Positions 1 to 5,861 of a stretch of 7,206 nucleotides of DNA are shown one piece after another. Made by a program: the position numbers and the translations under genes. Under the pieces are notes generated by a model. The model was not told the origin of the DNA, searched no databases, and saw only the letters and a list, made by a program, of their open reading frames with translations. Positions within the stretch are counted from its first letter, which is position 1. Every line of letters begins with the position of its first letter. The stretch comes from JBKHJA01 sp046538375 (GTDB lineage Bacteria; Acidobacteriota; Aminicenantia; Aminicenantales; Aminicenantaceae), in the NCBI GenBank assembly GCA_046538375.1, contig JBKHJA010000115.1, positions 1 to 7,206 of the forward strand. The letters are read 5' to 3'.

Positions 1-53
1 GCGGTGGACTTCGAATCCAAAGGTCGGGGGTTCAAATCCCTCCGGGCGTGCCA
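1..53 (+). tRNA. tRNA-Arg (anticodon TCG), 3' part only
   Basis: The 3' portion of a tRNA runs in from the left edge. The anticodon arm is stem 4-8 with 16-20 (four good pairs plus a G/A mismatch at the outer position) around the seven-base loop CTTCGAA at 9-15, so the anticodon is TCG (11-13), which reads the arginine codon CGA. The variable loop is AGGTC (21-25). The T arm is GGGGG (26-30), loop TTCAAAT (31-37), CCCTC (38-42). The 3' acceptor strand CGGGCGT (43-49), discriminator G and an encoded CCA (51-53) follow. About 23 bases (5' acceptor strand and most of the D arm) lie outside the window. A selenocysteine tRNA was considered because of the similar GGACTTC-AATCC arm, but the anticodon is TCG rather than TCA and the variable loop is short. 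Confidence 0.92.
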
Positions 54-210
54 GCTCTATCCCTGTTCTAGAATTCAAATCGGCAATTCACATAATCAAT
101 TTGATTTCAGTCTATTTAAATAAATTAAGCCTGGGGGTTTTTGTAAGCCGAATTAAGTCCAGAAGAAGTTGTGGAAGGATTTCAAGCTATCCTGGAGAAA
201 ATAAATTGAG

Positions 211-1653
211 CTAATTTCTGTGGATGACGTGTATTTGAAGAGTGGGGGTGGTCACAGTGGGAGAAACAGAGACAGCCTTGATCAGTGAGGAGGCATCGGT
301 CTGTTTTGGTGTAAACGGGATGACCTGGGGAGTGACGGCCACAACCGACATGGGGGAGAGTGCGGTGATAGGATCCGAATTTCCGCCCACATATCCATCC
401 GCATTGACCTTTGCCACCAGGAAATCCCCATCAGATTCCATCATTCGGGTCACTCCAGCCATAACATAGCCGTTGTCCGCTTGTTTTATTTCTTCAATCT
501 CGTCGAGTCCCGTATCGCCAAATGTCCTGGCCCAGAGGAAATTACCGCTCCTGTCCAGCTTGAGAAACACAACATCGCCTCCGTTATTGGGAATAGTGTA
601 TTTTCCGCCGGCAATATAGCCGTCATTGGTCTCGCTCATTGTCCAGCCGGCATCTTCTTGCCGGCCGTCTACCATGATGGCCCACTCAAGGATACAATCA
701 GAGCTGAGTTTGATGCCGCACACTGCCTGCTCGCTTGCTCCATAAGAGGTTGTCCCTTCTCCGAGGGCATACCCCCCATCAGTTGTTACCCTGACTCCAT
801 CCCAGTTGATTCCTTCATCGCGGCTGCCCCCTATGGTTTTGCTCCATATGACGTTTCCCCACTTATCCGTTTTTATAAGGCAGGCATCCGCTCCTCCTGC
901 TCCGAACGACCAGATAGTCCCTCCGATGACATAGCCTCCGCTTACCTCTTCAATGCCGCTTCCTTTGTCATCGCCTGTTCCTCCAATAGCCTTGGCCCAT
1001 GCAAGATTTCCGTCTGTATCCAGCTTCACCACCAGGAGGTCCCTTTTTCCTGCGCCAACAGAGTTTGTGTCACCTAAGGCGATGTATCCATCTTCTACCT
1101 CCAGTGTGGTCTTGCCCGTCTCTTGTTCCTTGCTTCCGATGGCCCTGCACCACACAAGATGGCCGCTGGAATCGAGTTTGACCACCAGTAGATCCGCTTT
1201 TCCTGAACCAAACGAGCTGGTCGTTCCTGTGAGCAGGAATCCACCATCGGATGTGGGGCTGGCGGAAAAACTACCCCTCTCGTCCTGCGCCCCACCGATA
1301 GTCCTGCTCCAGACATGATTTCCTTTTTTGTCAAGTTTGACCGCGAGAAAATCATGGGAACCATCCAGGTTATTGCCTCCATCGCCCAGGCCGTAGGAAG
1401 TTGTCATCCCCACCACCACATAGCCGTCATCGGTCACGGAGAAGGAAGGGGCATAGTCGCGGCCATCGCCTCCGATCGCCAGTATCCAGTAAGGCTCGGT
1501 CACAGAAGGGACATTGTTGTCATCTTCCTCATCGCCGTCATTAAAAACATTATCCGTGCATGCAAACAGGATGGCCATCAGGCCGATGACAGCCACATAT
1601 ATCAGGCCAGCATGACGGCGTATGTTCCAAAATCCATTCCGCTTTGCCTTCAT
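211..1653 (-). CDS. Surface lipoprotein predicted to form a seven-bladed beta-propeller
   Basis: The product is 480 residues. It begins with a basic N-terminus and a hydrophobic segment (about 17-31) ending in the lipobox L29-F-A-C32, so it should be lipidated at Cys32; Thr33 rather than Asp is compatible with outer-membrane sorting. An acidic linker (about 39-46) follows. Seven repeats of about 50-60 residues then start at W56, W115, W168, W219, W270, W324 and W374. Each has the pattern W-x-x-x-IGG-x-x-D, a central DGGY-like strand with GxT-SFG, and a closing LLVVKLD-x-x-GN. Seven such units fit a closed beta-propeller, often used for binding carbohydrate or protein, though no catalytic residues are evident. 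Residues from about 423 onward are a Ser/Thr/Val/Pro-rich non-repeat tail. The ATG start is supported by AGGAGGA at 1661-1667. Ligand and role are unknown. It is the last recognisable gene of the minus-strand block, and I see no convincing terminator between it and the tRNA. Confidence 0.88.
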   Translation of the reverse strand: MKAKRNGFWNIRRHAGLIYVAVIGLMAILFACTDNVFNDGDEEDDNNVPSVTEPYWILAIGGDGRDYAPSFSVTDDGYVVVGMTTSYGLGDGGNNLDGSHDFLAVKLDKKGNHVWSRTIGGAQDERGSFSASPTSDGGFLLTGTTSSFGSGKADLLVVKLDSSGHLVWCRAIGSKEQETGKTTLEVEDGYIALGDTNSVGAGKRDLLVVKLDTDGNLAWAKAIGGTGDDKGSGIEEVSGGYVIGGTIWSFGAGGADACLIKTDKWGNVIWSKTIGGSRDEGINWDGVRVTTDGGYALGEGTTSYGASEQAVCGIKLSSDCILEWAIMVDGRQEDAGWTMSETNDGYIAGGKYTIPNNGGDVVFLKLDRSGNFLWARTFGDTGLDEIEEIKQADNGYVMAGVTRMMESDGDFLVAKVNADGYVGGNSDPITALSPMSVVAVTPQVIPFTPKQTDASSLIKAVSVSPTVTTPTLQIHVIHRN

Positions 1654-1709
1654 GGTTTTTTCCTCCTTCTATGAAGATGTGATGGCAGGGCAGGCATTTC
1701 ATCCGTTAT

Positions 1710-1731
1710 TTCAAGATATAAAAAACTTGAA
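1710..1731 (-). promoter_or_regulatory. Inverted repeat TTCAAG-N10-CTTGAA upstream of the lipoprotein gene
   Basis: A perfect 6-bp dyad, TTCAAG at 1710-1715 and CTTGAA at 1726-1731, encloses a 10-base A/T-only spacer. It lies about 57-78 bases upstream of the lipoprotein start, within the 118 bases that separate it from the sulfatase remnant. The 22-bp span resembles an operator for a dimeric regulator, with AT-rich DNA in the centre that could hold a -10 element. I could not find a convincing -35/-10 pair here, so its role is a guess. Confidence 0.3.
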
Positions 1732-1771
1732 TCAGTCTCCCTGCTCTTTCTGATATCCGTGAATGAATATA

Positions 1772-2063
1772 TCACACCAAAAACAGTAAGATCAATTGCT
1801 CGAAGATGGAATCAGTGCCACCCGTTGGTCCAAAATTATCTGTGAGAAGGCAGGAAAAATTCAGTCTTCCTATAATCTTTCCGGTCTCTTGGTCAATTTT
1901 TTCAATTTCTTTATGGTAACTGGGCTGGCAGGGAGCGTGAGGGTCCATGTAGTGAACAAATAAAAAGGATATTTGGCCTTTGCCTTTTAAATTCATATGA
2001 AGAGGTGAAAATCAGGAGAACTTGAATCGATGATGCAAAAATCAAAAACCCGGATTTTTTCAT
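1772..2063 (-). pseudogene. Decayed secreted sulfatase gene, two conserved blocks in different frames
   Basis: Reading on the minus strand from the ATG at 2063-2061, one frame gives a signal-peptide-like start (MKKSGFLIF, then a hydrophobic stretch) followed by KRQRPNILFI. RPNILFI is the typical opening of the alkaline-phosphatase-superfamily sulfatases. That frame then runs into a stop after 16 more codons. A second frame, open from 1996, reads FLFVHYMDPHAP, a hallmark block that in intact sulfatases lies well over 100 residues after the PNILFI block, then a Tyr-x-x-Glu-Ile stretch loosely like the helix that follows it, ending at 1772. The catalytic Cys/Ser-x-Pro-Ser-Arg segment, expected between the two blocks, is missing. 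No Shine-Dalgarno sequence precedes the ATG. The remnant begins 33 bases after the end of the 204-residue protein gene and was probably once co-transcribed with it. The 3' boundary is arbitrary because degeneration makes the true end unclear. Confidence 0.62.
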
Positions 2064-2096
2064 CCGAGGAGGAACAGAGGATCTTAGGACGAATTC

Positions 2097-2711
2097 CTAT
2101 TCCACGCTGAATTCAAAAGACTTGGTGAGAAATGTGTTTTTGTAATGATCTTTCAGGGTCATGGTGTAGGTGTATTTTCCTGCAGGGATGTCGCTCACCC
2201 GGTTGGTTAGATAAAAGGGAATGATCGGAGTGGGGAATGCCTTTTTATAATTGACCCAATTGTTCCTTTCAAAAATGACTTCTCCTTGGGCATCAGCAAT
2301 GGAGGCATCCAGAGACACCCAGATTCTGTACTGGTTCCCTTCCTTGAGGAGGCGGTATCCGTCAGGCTCGATATACAGAAGTAACGGCTCTCCTGCCTTC
2401 AAAACGTTGCTGTTTTTAGGAGTGTAATCCCTGTAATCATTTATTTCACTGCACAGAAAGAGCTTGGCAATATGAAATTCGCCGCTGTTCTTAAGAAGCA
2501 TAATCGCCTCTGCCAGTAAATCGATGGCTTCCTGTCTGTTTCCCTTTTTTACCGCGGCCAGGGCTTCCTGGATGGTTTCCTCGATGCCCTCTTCCTCAAC
2601 AGGCTGTTTTTCCTGGGTAAAAGAAGGACAGGACGTACTTTCTGTGGCTGACGCTGTTAAAAAGGAGAAGAGCAGCACAATTCCCATAATTGAATAAATC
2701 CGTTTCTTCAT
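2097..2711 (-). CDS. Exported protein of unknown function: helical segment plus beta-sandwich-like domain
   Basis: I chose the ATG at 2711-2709 (204 residues) over an in-frame ATG at 2747, because it has AAAGGAG seven bases upstream and begins with a clean signal peptide: MKKR, a hydrophobic core about 5-20, and a likely cleavage site after A20-S-A22. The mature protein has an acidic, Gln/Glu-rich linker (about 32-46). A helical hairpin of tetratricopeptide-like character follows (about 44-76, with A-x-x-x-x-KKGNRQEAIDLLAEA), then F86-L-C near the start of a beta-rich domain. That domain contains KAGEPLLLYIEPDGY (about 105-119), IWVSLDASIADAQGEV (about 130-145) and ends with IPAGKYTYTMTLKDHY (about 175-190) and FEFSVE, which looks like an Ig-like strand pattern. 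I do not recognise a named family or any catalytic residue. A periplasmic or surface role is inferred from the signal peptide. It is the first gene of a minus-strand block that continues into the sulfatase remnant and the propeller lipoprotein. Confidence 0.82.
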   Translation of the reverse strand: MKKRIYSIMGIVLLFSFLTASATESTSCPSFTQEKQPVEEEGIEETIQEALAAVKKGNRQEAIDLLAEAIMLLKNSGEFHIAKLFLCSEINDYRDYTPKNSNVLKAGEPLLLYIEPDGYRLLKEGNQYRIWVSLDASIADAQGEVIFERNNWVNYKKAFPTPIIPFYLTNRVSDIPAGKYTYTMTLKDHYKNTFLTKSFEFSVE

Positions 2712-2718
2712 GCCCGGG

Positions 2719-2725
2719 CTCCTTT
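2719..2725 (-). promoter_or_regulatory. Ribosome binding site AAAGGAG that sets the start at 2711
   Basis: On the minus strand AAAGGAG ends seven bases before the ATG at 2711-2709, an ideal spacing. The alternative in-frame ATG at 2747 lies only a few bases after the predicted transcription start and would put 12 polar residues in front of the signal peptide, so the downstream start is preferred. Confidence 0.75.
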
Positions 2726-2757
2726 CCCGAATTTTTTGTGCTCTCATTTTTCCCTTA

Positions 2758-2786
2758 ATTCTAGTTTATAAGAATCAGAAAAGCAA
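2758..2786 (-). promoter_or_regulatory. Sigma70-like promoter for the exported 204-residue protein
   Basis: On the minus strand the -35 box TTGCTT (2786-2781) is separated by exactly 17 bases from the -10 box TAGAAT (2763-2758, five of six consensus positions). Transcription would start near 2751, giving a leader of about 40 bases that contains the Shine-Dalgarno sequence. Confidence 0.5.
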
Positions 2787-2852
2787 AGCCTAAAAAATCA
2801 CAGAACCCTGTTTTTCAGATTTTTATTTTCGCCAGGGATCGATTTTTTCTGC

Positions 2853-2969
2853 ATGATAAAACGGCCAAACTTTATTTTATCTGAAATGGATCGGGAAAAG
2901 AGGGGAGGAGTTTACCGCTTAAGTGGTGCTGAAGAGGATGCTCAGGCCCAGCTCAAAGAATTGTCTTGA
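2853..2969 (+). CDS. Possible small ORF or gene remnant (38 residues)
   Basis: An ATG-started frame of 38 codons reads MIKRPNFILSEMDREK and ends AEEDAQAQLKELS before TGA. The composition of its second half (alternating Ala, Glu, Gln, Leu) looks more like an amphipathic helix than random intergenic sequence, and GC content rises locally. There is no clear Shine-Dalgarno sequence, and the same frame stays open a little upstream of the ATG. It could be a small gene, a fragment of a lost larger gene or chance. I recognise no family. Confidence 0.2.
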   Translation: MIKRPNFILSEMDREKRGGVYRLSGAEEDAQAQLKELS

Positions 2970-3017
2970 AATGGAAACTGGTTTAGGTTTAGAGTGAAAA
3001 GAAAAGTTAAATTCTGG

Positions 3018-3047
3018 TTGACAAGTCATAGTTCAATATAGTATAAA
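3018..3047 (+). promoter_or_regulatory. Strong sigma70-like promoter for the HTH gene
   Basis: A perfect -35 box TTGACA (3018-3023) is followed after 18 bases by TATAAA (3042-3047); reading GTATAA at 3041-3046 gives the optimal 17. The start point would be near 3054, leaving a leader of about 30 bases composed almost wholly of A and T and lacking a Shine-Dalgarno sequence. Confidence 0.65.
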
Positions 3048-3084
3048 AAAATAAATTTAATTATTTTAGATTATAATTAAATAA

Positions 3085-3282
3085 ATGAGAACCATCTGGT
3101 TAGGGAGCAAAGTCATCCAGCAGTATTCTCTGAAGGACATCCAGGAGAAGCTTCAGGTCTCCAAGGTCACAGCTTTAAAATTGGTTCAATCCGGCAAGAT
3201 CAAAGCTCAAAAAATAGGAAGGAAATGGTGGATCAACGAGCAGGATCTTATTGCTTTTCTGGAACACAGTGAGAAGAAGTAG
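3085..3282 (+). CDS. Small helix-turn-helix DNA-binding protein, excisionase/MerR-like (Helix_turn_helix_17 type)
   Basis: The product is 65 residues, nearly all one DNA-binding domain. Tyr14-Ser15 opens the domain and LKDIQEKLQVSKVTALKLVQSG (about 16-37) forms the helix-turn-helix. IKAQKIGRKWWINEQDLIAFLE (about 39-60) is the wing and closing helix, with the typical G-R-K/x-W pattern followed by a D-L helix. This is the architecture of excisionase-family and MerR-like small proteins, in which such domains act as recombination directionality factors or as transcription regulators. No integrase or recombinase gene is visible in the window, so a regulator is as likely as an excisionase. The gene has a near-consensus promoter but no Shine-Dalgarno sequence before its ATG. 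The 139-base gap to the acetyltransferase gene contains a second promoter and no clear terminator, so some read-through is possible. Confidence 0.85.
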   Translation: MRTIWLGSKVIQQYSLKDIQEKLQVSKVTALKLVQSGKIKAQKIGRKWWINEQDLIAFLEHSEKK

Positions 3283-3368
3283 AAGTCAGTAATCCCTTGA
3301 GAAATAAATAGCTACTTTTCTGTAAAGAGAATATTTGTCCTTCTCCGATAAACTGAAAATCTTTATTT

Positions 3369-3396
3369 TTGCTTCCGCTTTCATAAATAATATAAT
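3369..3396 (+). promoter_or_regulatory. Sigma70-like promoter for the GNAT acetyltransferase gene
   Basis: A perfect -10 box TATAAT (3391-3396) lies 16 bases after a weak -35 box TTGCTT (3369-3374). The start would be near 3403, giving a leader of only about 19 bases before the ATG at 3422. The -35 variant is the same as in the promoter at 2758-2786. Confidence 0.5.
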
Positions 3397-3421
3397 AGGA
3401 TAATAAAATAATTAAAGAAAG

Positions 3422-3937
3422 ATGGCATCAAAAGTCAAAATAAGAGAATACCGGCCCAAAGATTTGGCGCAGGTTTTGAGCCTGGTTCGAGAATTGGAGT
3501 CTGAATTAACCCAGAAGTTCCCCCAGGTCAAGATTAAGTCAGGAATCCTGGATTACAAGAACCGCTACTTGAGACCAGGAAACAAGTACAAGACATTCGT
3601 GGCCCTGGTGGATGATAAGATAGTAGGGTATTTGATGGGCTATCCCTCTGTGGGCGCTCCTGAAGTGGACAACATGTACGAGACTGTGCCCGTCTCACCC
3701 GGGCATACTCCCCCCGAATTTTATCTCCAGATCACTTTTGTTTCCAAACCCTTCCGAAATCAGGGCATCTCACGAAGGCTCCACCAGAAAGTCATCGAGT
3801 ATGCAAGAAAACAGGGACATAAAGAGGTATACGCCTGTATCGCTAAGTGGAATATCCCGGAGATCAAGGTCATCAGGGCACTGAAGTTTAAAGTCAAAGA
3901 CCTGGGATACAGATACAGGCTGACTTTAAAATTATAA
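3422..3937 (+). CDS. GNAT-family N-acetyltransferase
   Basis: The product is 171 residues, a normal length for a single GNAT domain, which transfers an acetyl group from acetyl-CoA to an amine. The N-terminal strand and helix (VKIREYRPKDLAQVLSLV, about 5-22) match the GNAT opening. FVALVDDKIVGYLMGY (about 59-74) is the central beta hairpin. LQITFVSKPFRNQGISRRL (about 102-120) is motif A, the acetyl-CoA pyrophosphate loop, with R112-N-Q-G115-I-S117 fitting Q/R-x-x-G-x-G/A apart from the final Ser. The C-terminal part (ACIAKWN, then VIRALKFKVK, about 138-159) corresponds to motif B, where an Asn and the 'x-x-L-x-F' end are usual. The substrate cannot be deduced. The start ATG has only a poor purine run (AAAGAAAG) in front of it. 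A possible terminator follows directly at 3938-3997. Confidence 0.87.
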   Translation: MASKVKIREYRPKDLAQVLSLVRELESELTQKFPQVKIKSGILDYKNRYLRPGNKYKTFVALVDDKIVGYLMGYPSVGAPEVDNMYETVPVSPGHTPPEFYLQITFVSKPFRNQGISRRLHQKVIEYARKQGHKEVYACIAKWNIPEIKVIRALKFKVKDLGYRYRLTLKL

Positions 3938-3997
3938 AAAACTATCCCCCAGCCCTTTACAAAATCCCTTTCTCCATCTCATGGGGAAGAGTTTTTT
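3938..3997 (+). terminator. Possible terminator after the acetyltransferase gene
   Basis: AAAACT (3938-3943) can pair with AGTTTT (3990-3995) and TCCCC (3945-3949) with GGGGA (3983-3987), an 11-pair stem with a 1/2-base internal loop, followed by a six-T run (3992-3997) partly inside the stem. The loop is long, about 33 bases, which weakens the call. Its position between a stop codon and the next operon supports it. Confidence 0.35.
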
Positions 3998-4077
3998 AAG
4001 CAGAGAAGAGGATTTCGTATCAATTTTGATGTAAAATAGGTGTTTAAAAAGAGATTTTATCCGAGAGTGTTTCAGCC

Positions 4078-5076
4078 GTGTACGCCATAAAAGTGGAAGA
4101 ACTGACCAAAGAATTTGACGGATTTCGAGCGGTTGACCATATTTCCTTTTCTGTCAACTCTGGAGAGCTTTTCGGCCTTCTGGGGCCCAACGGAGCCGGC
4201 AAGACCACCACCATCAACATGCTGTCCACTCTCCTCCCGGCATCTTCGGGATACGGGGAGGTGGCCTCCTTTGATATCACAAAACACAGAGACCAGGTCC
4301 GGCGGAGCATCGGGGTGGTTTTCCAGGAACCGGCCCTGGATATCAAACTGACCGGCAGGGAAAATCTCGAATTTCATGCCATGATGTACGGCCTGGAAAG
4401 AGAAAAGAGAAAGAGAAGAATACAGGAAGTTCTGAACCTGGTGGAGCTGACCGATAAGGCCGGAGTTCTGGTAGAAAACTATTCAGGAGGGATGAAGAGA
4501 AGGCTGGAGATAGCCAGGGGCCTGATCCACAGGCCCCGGGTGTTGTTTCTGGATGAGCCCACCCTTGGTCTGGATGCCCAGACCAGAAGGCGCATATGGG
4601 AGTACATCAGGAAGCTGAACCGGGAAAGCGAGGCCACCATCATCCTGACCACCCACTACATGGAGGAAGCCGATTATCTGTGCGAGAGAGTGGCCATCAT
4701 CGATTACGGAAAGATTGTGGCCATGGATTCTCCCGGCAGGCTCAAGGATATCCTGGGAGGGGATGTGGTCTCTCTGGAAATCGATGGAAATCCCCGGACG
4801 CTGCTGGAAGATTTGAGAAAGCTGGATTGGATCAAAACCATGGCCACTCACAACAACCATCTCAGCCTGACCATGGAGAAAGGCGAACGAAGAATTCCCC
4901 AGCTCATCACCCTGGCCCAGGAAAACAGAACAGAAGTGCTGTGTGTGCATCTGAGAAAGCCCAGCCTGGAGGATGTCTTTTTGCACTTCACAGGAAGAAC
5001 AATAAGAGAGCAGGAATTGAGCCAGAATGAAAGAAAAAGAGCCGTGATGCGGAGAAGGATGGGGAGAAGGAGATGA
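4078..5076 (+). CDS. ABC exporter ATP-binding protein, DrrA type (ABC-2 family)
   Basis: The product is 332 residues and supplies the ATPase of an ABC-2 exporter. All nucleotide-binding motifs are intact: Walker A GPNGAGKTT (36-44), Q-loop Gln83 (VFQEP), signature YSGGM (135-139), Walker B VLFLDEP (155-161) with catalytic Glu160, D-loop LGLD (163-166) and H-loop His193. The C-terminal domain carries the PSLEDVFLHFTGR block (about 295-307) characteristic of DrrA-like subunits, which export drugs, lipids or other hydrophobic compounds. Translation most likely begins at GTG 4078, giving MYAIKVEELTKEF, a typical beginning; no strong Shine-Dalgarno sequence precedes it. A short dyad ATCAA-TT-TTGAT (4019-4030) lies upstream and could be an operator. 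The protein ends in an unusually basic tail (about 319-332, rich in Arg) encoded by the purine-rich stretch that precedes the next start. The stop overlaps the permease start (ATGA), so the two are translationally coupled. Confidence 0.93.
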   Translation: MYAIKVEELTKEFDGFRAVDHISFSVNSGELFGLLGPNGAGKTTTINMLSTLLPASSGYGEVASFDITKHRDQVRRSIGVVFQEPALDIKLTGRENLEFHAMMYGLEREKRKRRIQEVLNLVELTDKAGVLVENYSGGMKRRLEIARGLIHRPRVLFLDEPTLGLDAQTRRRIWEYIRKLNRESEATIILTTHYMEEADYLCERVAIIDYGKIVAMDSPGRLKDILGGDVVSLEIDGNPRTLLEDLRKLDWIKTMATHNNHLSLTMEKGERRIPQLITLAQENRTEVLCVHLRKPSLEDVFLHFTGRTIREQELSQNERKRAVMRRRMGRRR

Positions 5077-5837
5077 TCAATAAAACCGCGGTTTATGTTT
5101 TGTGGCTGCGGGAGATGAAAAGATTCCTGCGGGCCAGGTCCCGGGTGGTGGGGGCTCTGGCCATGCCTTTGTTCTTCCTGGCATTCCTGGGGCTGGGGTT
5201 CAGGAGAATTGCTGTTCCCGGACTGGAAGGGGATGTCAATTATATCCGTTTTCTGGTGCCAGGGATCATCGGGATGAGCCTGCTTTTCTCCTCTACTTTT
5301 GCCGGCCTGTCTGTTCTCTGGGATAGAGAGTTTGGCTTCTTAAAAGAGATCATGGTGGCTCCGGTCAACAGGGTTTCCATCGTGCTGGGAAGAATGGCCG
5401 GAGGCATGACCACCGCCCTCATCCAGGCGGTTTTGATCCTGGGAATTTCTTTCCTGATGGGATTCAAGATCACCTCCCTCCCTTCTGTCTTCCTGGCTCT
5501 TGTGTTCATGACTCTGATCGCCGTGACCTTCATCGGCCTGGGATTGATTTTTGCCTCCAAGATGAAAGACATCCAGGGTTTCAGCATCATCATGAACTTC
5601 GTAATATTCCCCCTTTTCTTTTTATCCGGAGCTCTCTACCCCCTTGATAATTTTCCCTTCTGGCTGAGATATCTTTCCCATATTGATCCTCTCACCTACG
5701 GGGTTGACGGGTTGAGGGGAACTCTGGTGGGAATTTCTTCCTATACCCTGGCGGTCAATTTCATCGTTTTAGCCAGTTTTTCATTGGCCATGATTTTTCT
5801 GGGGACATATTTCTTTGAAAAAAGCGAAAGCGTATGA
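5073..5837 (+). CDS. ABC-2 type exporter permease, DrrB-like
   Basis: The product is 254 residues with six predicted membrane segments (about 26-43, 60-82, 105-130, 138-161, 170-190 and 225-247), the standard ABC-2 permease size. The cytoplasmic loop WDREFGFLKEIMVAPVNR (83-100) is the conserved coupling region that contacts the ATPase. FPLFFLSGALYPLDNFPFW (about 179-197) and HIDPLTYGVDGLRG (about 203-216) are the family's C-terminal hallmark blocks. It would pair as a homodimer with two copies of the upstream ATPase in the inner membrane and export an unidentified substrate. The start overlaps the ATPase stop by 4 bases (ATGA). AAGGAG abuts the ATG with no spacer, and a better-spaced GGAGAAGG lies at 5051-5058, so coupling to upstream translation probably matters. 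It is convergent with rmuC, only 24 bases away; a 10-bp palindrome TGAAATTTCA (5845-5854) fills the gap but has no terminator character. Confidence 0.92.
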   Translation: MINKTAVYVLWLREMKRFLRARSRVVGALAMPLFFLAFLGLGFRRIAVPGLEGDVNYIRFLVPGIIGMSLLFSSTFAGLSVLWDREFGFLKEIMVAPVNRVSIVLGRMAGGMTTALIQAVLILGISFLMGFKITSLPSVFLALVFMTLIAVTFIGLGLIFASKMKDIQGFSIIMNFVIFPLFFLSGALYPLDNFPFWLRYLSHIDPLTYGVDGLRGTLVGISSYTLAVNFIVLASFSLAMIFLGTYFFEKSESV

Positions 5838-5861
5838 GCTGAGTTGAAATTTCACCAGGCT

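Larger units (their letters stand above)
2748..3084. other. 337-base intergenic region between divergent genes
   Basis: This gap separates the minus-strand exported-protein gene from the plus-strand HTH gene and holds a promoter for each. Near 2793-2824 there is an AT-rich nested dyad: AAAAATC (2793-2799) can pair with GATTTTT (2818-2824), and inside it ACAG pairs with CTGT. It is too A/T-rich to be called a terminator with confidence. Between about 2853 and 2969 the sequence is less A/T-rich and carries a short open frame, listed separately. Nothing else is recognisable. Confidence 0.5.

Noticed and set aside
1..53. Selenocysteine tRNA reading of the left-edge tRNA
   Set aside because: The anticodon triplet is TCG, not TCA, and the variable loop is five bases rather than a long arm.
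176..193. AGGAT-N8-ATCCT hairpin downstream of the lipoprotein gene as its terminator
   Set aside because: The stem is only five pairs and no T-run follows on the minus strand.
481..1674. Long plus-strand open frames (for example 481-1077, 953-1318, 1315-1674) opposite the lipoprotein gene
   Set aside because: They are antisense to a gene with clear repeats, lipobox and Shine-Dalgarno sequence; their translations are low-complexity Pro/Ser/Cys-rich text with no domain, as expected for a repetitive coding sequence read backwards.
1915..1960. GPSRSLPA in the first sulfatase frame, resembling the Cys-x-Pro-Ser-Arg active-site motif
   Set aside because: The same bases in the neighbouring frame encode the far better conserved HYMDPHAP block, and the spacing to Cys is wrong, so the Pro-Ser-Arg match is chance.
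2051..2066. CGGAT-N6-ATCCG hairpin after the 204-residue protein gene as a terminator
   Set aside because: The T-run is in the loop rather than after the stem, and the sequence is the first codons of the sulfatase remnant.
4044..4986. Minus-strand frames opposite the ABC ATPase gene (4044-4346, 4072-4377, 4483-4986)
   Set aside because: They are shadows of an ATPase gene with every catalytic motif intact on the plus strand.
5845..5854. TGAAATTTCA palindrome between the convergent permease and rmuC genes as a bidirectional terminator
   Set aside because: The 10-bp perfect palindrome has no GC-rich stem, no loop and no flanking T-run.
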